Shown here: one piece after another, positions 46,765 through 57,709 of the stretch
Position numbering within the stretch: the first letter of the stretch is position 1
Layout of the letters: the number at the start of each line of letters is the position of its first letter
Source of the DNA: Oopsacas minuta
Lineage: Eukaryota > Porifera > Hexactinellida > Lyssacinosida > Leucopsacidae
DNA length: 64,000 nucleotides
Direction of reading: 5' to 3'
Assembly: GCA_024704765.1 (NCBI GenBank)
Contig: JAKMXF010000344.1
Location: 139,276-203,275 of the forward strand
Translations under genes and position numbers: made by a program
The notes under the pieces: generated by a model
The model's input: only the letters and a program-made list of their open reading frames with translations
What the model was told of the DNA's origin: nothing
The model's database searches: none

Positions 46765-48727
46765 TATAATACATATTGTACGCAATACTTCTTCATTGAA
46801 AGAAATATTTAACAACTTAGATGTAAATGAACAGGGAAGTGTGCCGAATTATTGGTGTAGAGATGTCCATTTTGCTAAAATGTTATTGCCAAAAAATTAT
46901 GATATCGAAAGAAACTGCACAGATTATACATTTCCTTCTTATTTTATTTGATACCGCATTCCTATTTGTCCAAATTTGTGAATTAACTTAAAGTTTAGTT
47001 ATATATGTTCTCAGTTAAAACCGCACCAAAATTTTTCTTGTCCCGTCCACCTACCTTATTCAGGTTAGGATAGCAGTAAATCGTATGTACAAAGTTTGAT
47101 GGATAAATTTTGGGTAAAATTTGAGGACTTCTTCTTTAGATGCATCAAAAATTGATGAACTCCTTCTGCTCGCTCTACAACACCTGTCATCATGGCCCCA
47201 GGATCTACCAATCCACAGCACGTTTCTATGCCCCATACGTATAAGTCATCATTGAAAGACGTATTAAACAACTTAGGGATAAATGATTGTGAAAACACAA
47301 AAATTCATTATTGTGTATTGTAAGCACAGTATCTAATGCACTAAAATATTACGAAAGCAATATTATCCGAAATTCAGGTAAAGTCAAAAGAAAAAATATG
47401 AAGAAGCAAAACCCAAACCGGGAGAGTTGGCAGTCCTGATAAAGCACATGCATTCAGAATAATAACACCCCAAATAGTGGATTCGGGCTCCAACAATTAA
47501 CTTGCAATAATTACAAATGTACATGTACAGTGTTTACATGAAATTGGTTTAGCGTATCATATAACGCGCACTCTCTGATAAAGGACGCTCGAATAATAAC
47601 AGTAAGGGAGACACAGCTACTCATTCTAAATGTAGCTGTTATCTAATTGGTTTTTTATAATAACAATGCACAAACGTATATCATCTATAGTCACTAAAGA
47701 TTAGCACCGTTCTAGCTAGTTTAGGAAAACTAATTAGCACACTATCAATATTCGATTGAGAAAATTGTTTTGATTCATTTTATAACACGATAAATTGTGG
47801 AGGAGGGTATTCTTAATTCGCTACTGGGATTGGCACTATTTCGGATTATTTTGGACGATTTTGGTCATCATGTATAATCATCAATTAATGAGCAATTCCA
47901 AATGTCATCAAGAATTGATTGCCTAAATATTTAGCTCATCAAAAGTATTTTAGGCTAAATCTTTGATGACATTCAATCTTTCCTCAATGTAAAATGATCA
48001 TTTACATTCTGCGGACCTGATGGAAGCCGGCGTACCCCAGTTTTAATAACACTGACTTCAATTACCCTCCTTTTTGGGATCAGCTGATCTAAGGTTTGTC
48101 ATAAAAGTGGCCATATAAAATACTTGTCCCATTAGGCCATTACAAAAATTTTCCCAGATAGAGCTTCAGTTCATGCTACTATGGTCAGACCGTCATGGGT
48201 AATCGAGAATGTAGATCTCAAATTTTCAAATTTACATCTAGAGTAGAATGAATAAGCACAGTTCGGAGTACGTTTACTTGTCATTTAAGAAAAATACGAT
48301 TGGAAAGGACTTGTTAAAGTTGAAAGACCTATAATCCTTTATGTATTTCTTTGTTGTTCATACAAGGCTGAACTTGATATGTTATTTATTAATAATATTA
48401 CACTTTAATATTTGATTTCTTCGGCTATTCCATAATCCATACAATGATGACATATAATGTCAATAGGTTTCTAATTACGTAATGCGACAGTAACCACAAA
48501 TCTATAGGGATTATATAATCACTGAAATTCAATGTAAAGTCCTACCTCCTACGACCCACTGGTTGAAAACCCCTGGGATTAATCTATATAAAGAAACAAA
48601 CCCACAGAGTCACTATATGTGAATTCTGATTCAACAATAATACATTTCATACATCTAGCTAGGAATAATGAAGGGATGTAAGCAAAATTATAACAGTGGG
48701 AAAAAGTGCGGAAACGGCATAACTCAC
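46765..48727. other. Spacer with a local duplicated segment
   Basis: About 40 bp (TCATTGAAAGAAATATTTAA and following, 46794-46835) recur diverged at 47246-47287 in the same orientation. A minus-strand open frame at 47065-47298 (GIETCCGLVDPGAMMTGVVE and onward) looks more protein-like than its neighbours but is not recognised. The rest shows nothing. Confidence 0.35.
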
Positions 48728-48903
48728 ATTAATACTTTGGAAAAAATAACACTGGGCAACAGCATTTTTGCACAAACTATCCCATTGATTTTGTCTAACT
48801 AGCTTTTGGCCTCTGAGGTCATAAACGGCATCCATTTGTGCCCATCGCATCCAGATTTTTGATATTAATGTTTCGTAACTTTTGTCCAAAGTTTTATCTG
48901 GGC
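48728..48903 (-). CDS. Candidate orphan exon of an unrecognised gene
   Basis: An open stretch of 58 codons with balanced amino-acid usage, including MRWAQMDAVYDLRGQKLVRQ then NQWDSLCKNAVAQCYFFQ. It is bounded by a good acceptor (ACACTAG at 48904) and a strong donor AAT|GTGAGT at 48728/48727. Seen: the open frame fits exactly between the splice sites. I do not recognise the family. The minus-strand frame at 47065-47298 could be a following exon, but nothing links them. A chance open frame is possible. Confidence 0.35.
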
Positions 48904-49207
48904 CTAGTGTTCCCAAGTTGTAACTATATAATTTGTTGTTTAACGGTGTTTCTAGAATACATTATATTCCTTGCTATTGTGTTTTCAATGACTAGATAAT
49001 TGGGCGTTCCAAAACTCTGTTTATTCGGAGTCAAGGCACATTTTATCGTATAAATTCCATTCATAGTATAAGGAATCCGAACTGTAGCTGAGATATTGAT
49101 GTCATAGTGTTATTCTTATGCATGTTATACAATAGGCTTATAGTCACTATATATAGAGAGTGTATAGTAAGATATTAACATTAATATATATTTTAGCGAA
49201 TTGTTTT

Positions 49208-50192
49208 ATGGCATCTTCAAGGAGGTAATGTTCTAATGATCCGAATAGTTTCTGCTATATTTGTGGAGAGTTAACATTCCCAACACAGGAACGGGCGATA
49301 GATGATATAGTATGCAATTTATACTATACGCATTTTGGGATGCAATTGGGCGACTAAGACAAAGAATGGTCACCACATGTAGTATGTCAGAAATGCTTCA
49401 TGAATATATATAACTGGTCATGTAACAAACTAAAGTCAATGCCATTTGGAATTCCAATGATATGCTTCCTTCTCGGGCAACAAAGTGGGTACACAAAATA
49501 TCCTTGTTTTTTGTGTATATGGGACAGTAGAGCGAAGAATGAACATTGGATCAGAAAGGAGTGGCCTAAAAGAGAAAATTTAATTGTTGGTTGTGCTAAT
49601 GTGATCAACGAACCACTGGCGGAGCGGGAAAAGATTGTTTTTCCACCTTTACATATTAAACTCGGGTTAATTAACCAATTCGTAAGAGCTCTTAATAAGG
49701 ATGGTGATTGTTTTAAATACCTTCGCTCACGATTCCACCAGCTGAGCCATGAAAAAGTCAAATCTGGTATCTTCAATGTGGCAGACATCCGAAAATTGAT
49801 GAAAGAGCCCAAATTCACTGCTCATATGTTGGATACTGAGTATGATGCATGGAAAGCCTTTGTATCGGTTGTGAAAGGCTTAGGAAATAGAAGAGACTAT
49901 AATTATGTTAATTTAATCAATCGTTTGCTCGAAAGCTTTCATAAGTTGGGATGTAATATGAGCATCAAAGTTCATTTTTACATAGCCCCTTGGATGAATT
50001 CCCAAGAAACCTTGGAGACATATCGGATGAGCAGGGGAACGGTTTCATCAGGACATTCAAACGATGGAAAAGCGTTACCAAGGAAGGTATGACACTAAAA
50101 TGATGGCGGACTACTGTTGGAGCCTGAAGCGAGATTGTGTGGACATACATTACATGAGAAAATCTCACAAAAGGAAGTTCTTGGAGTCCTAA
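49208..50192 (+). pseudogene. Uncharacterised cysteine-rich mobile-element gene, copy C, internally deleted
   Basis: ATG at 49208 begins MASSRR, then two in-frame stops (49226 and 49355 regions) within the zinc module SFCYICGEL ... HFGMQLGD ... WSPHVVCQKC. The conserved MPFGIPM at about 49440-49458 joins directly to ICFLLGQQSGYTKYPCFLC: the whole acidic middle and the FIDSS block present in copies A and B are missing. From there a long open stretch runs with WDSRAKNEHWIRKEWP, LHIKLGLINQFVRALNKDGD, ADIRKLMKEPKFT and LGCNMSIKVHF. A frameshift near 50035 moves the terminal GERFHQDIQTMEKRYQGRYD and SHKRKFLES blocks into another frame. The C-terminal block has the shortest divergence from the family pattern of the three copies. 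Confidence 0.7.
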
Positions 50193-52430
50193 TCTAGGTT
50201 CTTGAGAAAATTTCTAGAATAACATATGGTATATGTCCTTCCATATGAGAAGTATGTAGTGAACAAGAAATATATTATTTAAGTATATTTACACATGAAA
50301 ATTTGAGGTTGGGAGTAGGACTAAGGTGCTAAGGTAAGAAGCTGCAATTTTTTTTGACTGTCAGCCTCTGATACTTTCATTCGAATTGAATCCATCAGTA
50401 GATTAAATTTTTTGCCTTTTGTTCGATTGAGAACCATACTTTTAGGATTATTTAAGCTTTCCTCGGATTCTTCTATGTTATGTCGCTATTGATAAAGAAA
50501 AGCTATATTATAAACATTATATTAATTTGATTTAAAAACTCGAATTATAATTACCTTCTGTTCTTCTATTAATTTTACAAATTTCTCTTTAATCTGGACT
50601 TGTCCAAATTTTGTTTCTGTGCCATTCGTTTTATTGGGGTTATTTTAAGATATTCTGGGAGCTCCGTAATGATATCTTTAATCTTTACCTAGCTTAATAC
50701 TTTTATATTATTACATCCAACTGTTTCTTTTCCCTAAATGCTATATCACAGTGTTGTTGCAGCTAAGTCAAAACAAAAATTTTCTGAATACACATTTGAC
50801 AAGGTTTCTGAATTGGAATTATTTGTTGCAAGGATATCTTATGGCCTTATACACTTTTTTTCGTGTAGTATTACAGTGGGATAAGATCAACAGCCCGTAC
50901 ATCCTTTACTTACTGGAACGAGTGGACCATCGAAGGACAGTCCTCCTTAAATTCACTGGCGCAAGGTTCTAACCACTCAAAATTATATCTTACGATGAAT
51001 ATATTTAAATCTTTTAAAAATATTTTAAATTTATACTGTAAATTTCATGTATAAATGCATAAAATTAATTCTGTTGGAGTGTAAGTAATTTAATAAACAC
51101 TGTAATGTATTTGTATTGAAGTAGACTGCAATGTTATAGGTCGATACATTCTAGTAAATATATATACACATGAGCCTTTGGCTCGTTGCTTCGCGATGAA
51201 CTCTTCGAATTGCGCCTCGAGGTATCTATTATTCTCCAAATTGATGGTCTCTTCGAGTATTATAATATAGATGTATTTAGAACAATGTAATTCAACAAAT
51301 ATACGTATATGGCATATATATTATCGATATATTTTGTAAGATCAACCCCCTTTGTAGTGGTGAGAGCAAATATCAACATAAATTTTGAGATTTTGCTAAT
51401 TTCTTACTGTCTTACCCCTGTGAAGCCGTTGAGAGCAACCTATTAATAAAAACAAAAATATATATATACATATCAACGGACAAACAAACAAACAAACAAT
51501 AATTGAGATTTAATAATATAGATAGTGTTTATAATACCATATTTGGTCTCAGCTCTCAGCATACTCGATTACTCCAGCATGTCGTTGAAATTATGATTCT
51601 ACCTCAATTTTGAATTTGTTTACAAATGAGATAGTAGCTGGGGAGAAATAAGAACAGAGGGTTACACACAACAAATGTTCTGTAAGATAACTATAAAGAT
51701 ACCAGATCCACTGTTAAAACTTTGAAACGAAATCTCGGGCAACAATTAGAAATATTGCAAGAAAGAGTGAAAGATTATTAAACATATGATAAATTCATGA
51801 AGGCATAGATTTATAGATTTGTCATCATTGAAATCTACATACCTCAATTACCCATTGTAGTGTGCGAAGTGTACGGCTCCATTAGTTTTGCATTACAAAC
51901 AGTGATAAAGCGTGACAGAAGTCAAATCTTAAGAAATTTTGCGTCACGTAACGTTCGATCAACATTTAACAAATTTGACATACACTTTTCATTGTGAACA
52001 AGTAAGCTATGATTCTCTGCCGCTATTCGGTTGCGGACACTTTGTGTCTGCAATATGCGCCCTTTGTACCGCCAGGTTAGTCATAATTAACTAAAATTTG
52101 TGTTATATATTACTAAGTATCCTGTGTATGTTTTGACAGTCACTTTCTAATTCAAATATTCACGATATGCTATTCACATCATATTCAGGCCTAGAACATT
52201 CAATTACCCATTATAGCCTTTAAAAGTATCATTCTAAGACCATCAAGAATTTTTTTTAGTTCCCCATGTATGTACATTAAAAACAAACAAATACGAACTA
52301 TGCCAGAAAGCATGGATATATTCATTAGATATTTAAACTTGTATATAGAAACGTCATTACCCACCCAATACCAAAATTCAAGTCTGTATCCCTTACCAGT
52401 TCCTCAATCAACTCGGACAAACAACAAACA
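50193..52430. other. AT-rich stretch with a short microsatellite
   Basis: No gene. (ACAA)n at about 51480-51500. Near 51720-51760 and again at 52669-52700 the word TTTGAAACGAAATCTC recurs, and CAATTACCCATT recurs at about 51844 and 52201, suggesting old direct repetition at several hundred bases. GCGGACACTTTGTGTCTGC (about 52032) can form a small hairpin. Confidence 0.4.
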
Positions 52431-52580
52431 ATGTCCAGCCAACAGACTGGTAGTGCGCTCAGGGTTATGAATTTTATTCATTCACAGGGAGCACGTCCCT
52501 TGACCCTTTTGTGAATACCGCAATGCTTCGGACCCGATGATTTTGGGCTCCTTGATCGGATAAATATTTCAGGATATTCA
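52431..52580 (+). repeat. Hairpin-bearing repeat, copy 1
   Basis: Related to 52873-53030 in the same orientation: shared blocks CAGACTGGTA, CAGGGTTAT, GATACCGCAAT-like AATACCGCAATG, and ATGATTTTGG. It contains a GC-rich stem AGGGA (52486-52490) with TCCCT (52496-52500). No coding signal or known family. Confidence 0.55.
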
Positions 52581-52872
52581 ATATTTTTCGTCCCTCATAT
52601 ACTTCATGTTCTATCATAAAATCCTACGAATATTCGGAATAACTATCCTGGAATTACCACAGTTCTAACCTTTGAAACGAAATCTCAATTTGAAATATTA
52701 TATACAAAACAAACGCTGACATCATGTTTTCATGTTACACAGGTAAGAAGAAATTGATGGGCCTAGGAGATCGATGTAGTAAAATCGCATTTAATGATCA
52801 TTTAGAGTCAATATTTGCATAGCTACACTTAACTAGTCGAACTACGTCGAACAATGGGGCACTAGGTGGAAA

Positions 52873-53030
52873 TATGTCAGCCCGACAGACTGGTACAGTT
52901 CAGGGTTATTTGTTTATGTTCTTTGCAGGGGGAAAAGCCCCCTCTAATCTTCACCGTGAAGATACCGCAATTCACCGGACCATGATTTTGGCTAGCTCCT
53001 ATAGATAAAATTCCAAAAATTATCCCGCAA
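52873..53030 (+). repeat. Hairpin-bearing repeat, copy 2
   Basis: Second copy, about 440 bp to the right of the first. At the homologous place the stem is AGGGGG (52927-52932) with CCCCCT (52938-52943), so the base pairs have changed on both sides while pairing is kept. A second small palindrome, TCTTCAC-C-GTGAAGA, follows. Confidence 0.55.
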
Positions 53031-53295
53031 TTAATCCCAGTCGAACAATTGAATAGAAGGACTTGCATTTATCTGAAATATGTGCAAAGAAACTGGTAAA
53101 ATGTGAGTGAAAATTTGTAAAATCATTGAGCGAGAGATTTAAAAAGAAAAATTGGCATCAACTTACTCGATTACCCAAGACTAGCTGCTGAAAAAATTCT
53201 CTAAGCATTATTAGATATGCATAAAGGAATGAAATATGAATAGTAAAATGATAAATCATGTAGATATAGTTTTGAAAGTGTGCAATTTGAATCAA

Positions 53296-54607
53296 CAAGG
53301 GTTGTTCAATAAGTAATGAGACTAATGTATCGAATTCATATTCTAATTAATACAGCTCTAAGCCTAATATCAGACTACAAGCCTAACCTGATTGTCTAAC
53401 TTCTATGCAATATACTCTTTACTCTACTAGCATATTCTTCAGTATATAGTTTCATTTGTATAGGCTACGTTTTTCAACTAATGGATTTTAGCAAAGAAGG
53501 AAAACGACAAATAATTTAGAACCTGTGGATAAGGAGGAAGACTCGCTCATACATTCTTCGTGAAATGCAGGATATTTTCGGTGATGAATGTCCTTCGAAA
53601 GTCACCATATATAGATGGATCGAGCGTTTTGATAATGGCGATGAGGACCTCCACGATGACCCTCGTCCAGGTCGTCCGATTTCCTCAAAGACCTGCAGTA
53701 ATATCGAGAGTGTCCAAACAATTTTGGACGAGGACAGACGAATAACCCTACGAGAGTTAGAAGAGAGGGTAGGTATATCAAAAGCTACACTACACTCGAT
53801 TATCACTGAAGATCTGGAAATGTCGAAGGTAACTGCGCGTTGGGTCCCAAAACCTCTTTCAAAAGAACAAAACCACGAAAGGGTCAGAGTTAGCAAATAA
53901 TTACTTTCAAGATACAAAGCAGAGGAAGACTTTTTGGATCGTATAGTAACGGGGGATGAAACTTGGCTTCATTATTATGAACCAGGGAGCAAAACTCAAT
54001 CGAAGCAGTGGAAGAGACGTGATGAACCTCTACCCATCAAGGTAAAGGCCGAACAATCAGCAGGGGAGAGAATGGCAACAGTATTTTTGGATATGGAAGG
54101 AATTATACACTTCGACTGGTTGCCTGAGAAGACAACCATAAACAGTGATTATTACGTTGGCGAATTGAAAGAATTGCGTTAAGCGATTAAACATGAGTGG
54201 CGAGCAAGTTACACGTGACGTATTGTTGCAACAAGACAACCCAGGCCCCATCTAAGTTCCAAGACAATGGCTGCAATTGACGACTTAGGATTCGAATGCC
54301 TTCCTCACCCTCCGTATAGTCCAGACCTGGCTCCCAGCGACTACTGGCTATTTGGGGAGATGAAGAGACCCCCTCGAATGAAGAGATTTGATGATTTCAA
54401 GCGGCTAGATTACGAAATATAACAGTGGGAAAATGAACCCCTAAATAATTCTATACAACTGGGCTGGAAAAGTTACCAGAACGATGGAAACGATGAATAA
54501 AGTTAAAGGGGGGAATTTTATCGAAACATTTGATAATCAATTATGATAAGTATAGGTTTACTAAATTAATATGAATACAAGTCTCATTATTTAATGAACA
54601 ACCCTTG
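53296..54607 (+). mobile_element. mariner element 3
   Basis: The left end CAAGGGTTGTTCAATAAGTA (53296-53315) and the inverted right end CAAGGGTTGTTCATTAAATA (54607-54588), continuing ATGAGACT, make about 28 bp of terminal inverted repeat with two mismatches. TA follows on the right (54608-54609); the left TA is changed to AA. Length 1312 bp. Its ends differ from those of mariners 1 and 2. Confidence 0.87.
53481..54510 (+). pseudogene. mariner transposase with several stops
   Basis: ATG at 53481 (MDFSKEGKRQ). One frame can be followed nearly throughout, broken by TAG at 53517, TAA at 53898, TAA at 54180, TGA at about 54216 and TAA at about 54420. Seen: helix-turn-helix with YILREMQDIFGDECPSKVTI and RWIERFDNGDEDLHDDPRPG, TARWVPKPL, first Asp in TGDETWLHYYEPGSK, third Asp in LPHPPYSPDLAPSDYWLF. 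The second Asp block (LLQQDNPGP) is displaced into a neighbouring frame by a pair of compensating indels around 54225-54260. Dead, but the lesions are few for its length. Confidence 0.82.
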
Positions 54608-56485
54608 TAGTACAAGTTCGAATTAGAAAAGTTAAAATATATATAAATACATTAGAGCTGAAATTTGGATCCATAAATTGTCTATTTTGAAATGTCTATA
54701 GGGTAAACTTTGAAAGGATTATAATAAAAATATAACAGTAATGATATTAATCCAAAACATTTCCTAAGGTTCATGAGTATGCTGATTTCGAATATTCACA
54801 TTACAAAGAAATTTAAATTCATGTAAGTTTATCCTATTCCAACATATCGTGACACCACATTTGATGCCCTGTTGAAAGAATGTCGGAAATTTCGCTGCAT
54901 AAAATTTGTCGCATGGAAATTCGTCCTTACTCCAAATTAATTAATAACATTAATGTGATGTGAAATACGCATGAGCAATAAATTTAATAATAATCTGAGT
55001 TAGAAGTGAAAATTATACGTTTCCCCTCAAATAGCTAAAAATTTCACGATTATTCATCACATCAACAGGGTTTCTCTAAACCTCATTGGCTAATGCTACA
55101 CTTTTTGAAAGTTTATATCATGAGTTAATGACCACACCCAGGTAACATATTTAGTTACGTTTGGTTAAATTGTCGAGCTTCAACCTGACCAAAAATCCAC
55201 ATAAAAATTCTCTTTGACCACAATGTGGTCAAGTTTGGTTATATGAACACAGATTAAAAATCCCTGGTCTACAATATGGATTAATCTTTGTTCTTTTTCT
55301 ATGGACCTTTTCGAACCTTTGAATTGTCAAAGGGGTAGCCTTGTATACGATAAATTTTGTATTAACAAGTACATATTTATATACGTATATTCGCGGATGT
55401 TTTAATTGGACAACCGAATCTCAGGTGTATCAACTATACAGAACAACACTATTGATTTTGAGGAAACATTTTCAGGTGCCAATAACTCAGCCCATAATTT
55501 CCCTTCAAAGAAGTTATTGGTCTGGTCTTGTCCAATAATATATTTATAAGTGTAAAGTATAGGGTCACACAATTAGAAATACAATAGGCAAAAAAATTTA
55601 CGGACATGCGCCATCTAAATCCGTGCTTTGAAGTGCCAGGAGTAAGGTATATTAGCCTCTAGATCTTGATACTGTACAGTTTGCTAGATGGAAGGGTCGT
55701 AGACAAATAAATTCAAAAGCGCAAAGCACGGCCGCCCGGACGGACGACTGACCTCGTAATATTCCATGCCATAAGGGCATCTCCTTATGCGAGCTGCAGT
55801 AACTAGCCAAATCCAAAAATAATTATAGAGACTAGCTCTCAACGGGTATAATAGGGTACATAACAAATTGCGAAATTTTTCAGTTGCAGAGCCCTAGTAT
55901 GGTGTTCAGATATAAAGGGGATTCCATTCTTGGCGAAAAAGGTGTGTGGATTATTTTGTATGAAATACATGGGTAACTTATTAACTGCAAAAGAATTTAG
56001 GCTAGCCCCAGACATAGCATTTCCCTGAAGGTGCGCCGGTGTTAGAAAAATGCTCCAAAACCTGTGAAATATATATATCCCTAACCACTAGAAGAGTTGC
56101 TTGTTGAAATTTACTCCACGTTTGACTCTTTAACGGAATAGGATAATTCCCATAATCTTTTATATTTCAAAATTGACGAAACAATGCTTACGAAAATAAT
56201 ACGCGCCCGATAGCTTATTTAGAGCAATACGTAATACATACAAATAAATTCGTTCCAATTGAATAGTTTACAGTTGCAAAATTTGTTATAACAATAAATA
56301 CAGTTCGGGGGCGGATTATCAAAAGTCAAAAACGTCCACACTTATAACTAATAAGCGTACTCAGCTGCATAAGAAAAAATTGCATTCTAGATATGCAAGA
56401 GATAGAGAAATCATCAAAATAGACATACAAATAAGTTCATTAGAAAATAAAAACTCGATAAGAGTCATTATAAGTAAGAGAGTAC
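54608..56485. other. Spacer downstream of the septin gene
   Basis: No gene recognised. A GC-richer patch at 55700-55800 (GCACGGCCGCCCGGACGGAC) carries only a short minus-strand frame without motifs. The septin 3' untranslated region should lie just left of 56486; no canonical polyadenylation signal in minus orientation was seen nearby. Confidence 0.4.
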
Positions 56486-57709
56486 CTAATGCTTACTCTT
56501 TTTGGCCACTCTTTTACCACCAATGCTTCCTGAACGGCCCGTATCAGTAACACTTATAACAAAATTTACATGATCTTCCTCAAAAGTTCGTTTTTCTTCA
56601 ATGTATTCAACTTGTTGAAGATCAAAATTTTGTTGCTGTAATTTTAAATCACTATCAAACTCATTCATATTTGTTTTCAAGTCATTGATGTAAATATTAT
56701 GTCGATTTAACAAATTCGAATATCTAACGCGATATTCGGCTTCCAATTCGTCTTCTTGAATACGAAGATCAGCGCTGCATTCTGTATTATCCATCGATCC
56801 ATATAATGGAGACAAATTACCGTCAAGTTTATGGGCTCGAAACCGTTCATAAAGCTTAGTATGTATTAAGTCTTTCAAATTTTGCATATGGTACCTTATT
56901 AATACATCTTTAAGTAAACTAAAATCGCAATGCTCTATATTGTTGATATCTATTATTCCCCAAGGATATTCACGTCCATGGATCAACTTTCCATCGACTT
57001 CAATAACACGGTTACTACCTACAACACCAAACGGTAACCTTTCAATGAATTTATTATTCAAAGAAATATCTTTATCATCTATAAGGGTACATTTATATGA
57101 AAAGTCATAAATTTTGATAGAATTAGCACGAATATCTTGCAATAAGAGTCGTTTATATCTTACAAGTTCATCGTATGAGAATGTATCAGCTTTAGCTATA
57201 ATTGGAATCAAATTTACTTTATCATGCAAGACCTTCATGAAAGTTATATCAAGATCCTTAAGACCTCTTCCATTAGGTGAAATAAAGTAAAGACAACAGT
57301 GTACCCTCCTATCCTCAAATAACGTACGATGAACCTTGGATTCATTTTCAAAATAATCTTCATACATATCATGTATATATGACAATATAGGTTCCCAACA
57401 ATTAGAATTATCAATACAATCAGCAAAGCCTGGTGTATCAACTAGATTCAGTGTAAGATTGATTTCATTTTCGACAATATGAACTCTAGTTGATTCAATG
57501 GTAGTGGTTTTAGGAATGTTCACCTCATTAATTTGAGGAAGTTCTGAATATATATCAGATAAAAATAGAGAGTTAATGAGAGTAGATTTACCAAGTCCAG
57601 AGGCCCCAACAACCATTAGAGTAAATTCGAAGCCATTGGATACAGACTTCTTGTAAACTTGACTGGGAAGATTACCGAATCCAACATAACCAGAAAGAAC
57701 TTTCTCCAT
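56486..57709 (-). CDS. Septin, Septin-7/Peanut type, intronless
   Basis: A filament-forming GTP-binding protein of the cell cortex, acting in cytokinesis and membrane compartments. 407 codons without interruption. The start chosen is the ATG at 57709 (MEKVLSGYVGFGNLPSQVYK), the first ATG after an in-frame stop upstream and aligned with the family start GYVGFANLP. Seen: polybasic/leading helix, P-loop GASGLGKST (residues 35-43), switch II DTPG (91-94), specificity motif AKAD (172-175), septin unique element around WGIIDINNIEHCDFSLLKD (about 250-270), and a C-terminal coiled coil rich in Q/E/L from about residue 320, ending in a basic tail. Length and order match Septin-7, but identity in the switch I region and the C-terminal half is visibly lower than between typical animal Septin-7s. 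Upstream TTTTTAG (about 57736) could be the acceptor of a 5' noncoding exon. Confidence 0.92.
   Translation of the reverse strand: MEKVLSGYVGFGNLPSQVYKKSVSNGFEFTLMVVGASGLGKSTLINSLFLSDIYSELPQINEVNIPKTTTIESTRVHIVENEINLTLNLVDTPGFADCIDNSNCWEPILSYIHDMYEDYFENESKVHRTLFEDRRVHCCLYFISPNGRGLKDLDITFMKVLHDKVNLIPIIAKADTFSYDELVRYKRLLLQDIRANSIKIYDFSYKCTLIDDKDISLNNKFIERLPFGVVGSNRVIEVDGKLIHGREYPWGIIDINNIEHCDFSLLKDVLIRYHMQNLKDLIHTKLYERFRAHKLDGNLSPLYGSMDNTECSADLRIQEDELEAEYRVRYSNLLNRHNIYINDLKTNMNEFDSDLKLQQQNFDLQQVEYIEEKRTFEEDHVNFVISVTDTGRSGSIGGKRVAKKSKH

Noticed and set aside
49387-49818. 143-residue minus-strand frame
   Set aside because: Shadow of copy C of the cysteine-rich family on the plus strand.
53516-53917. 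133-residue minus-strand frame
   Set aside because: Shadow of the mariner 3 transposase.
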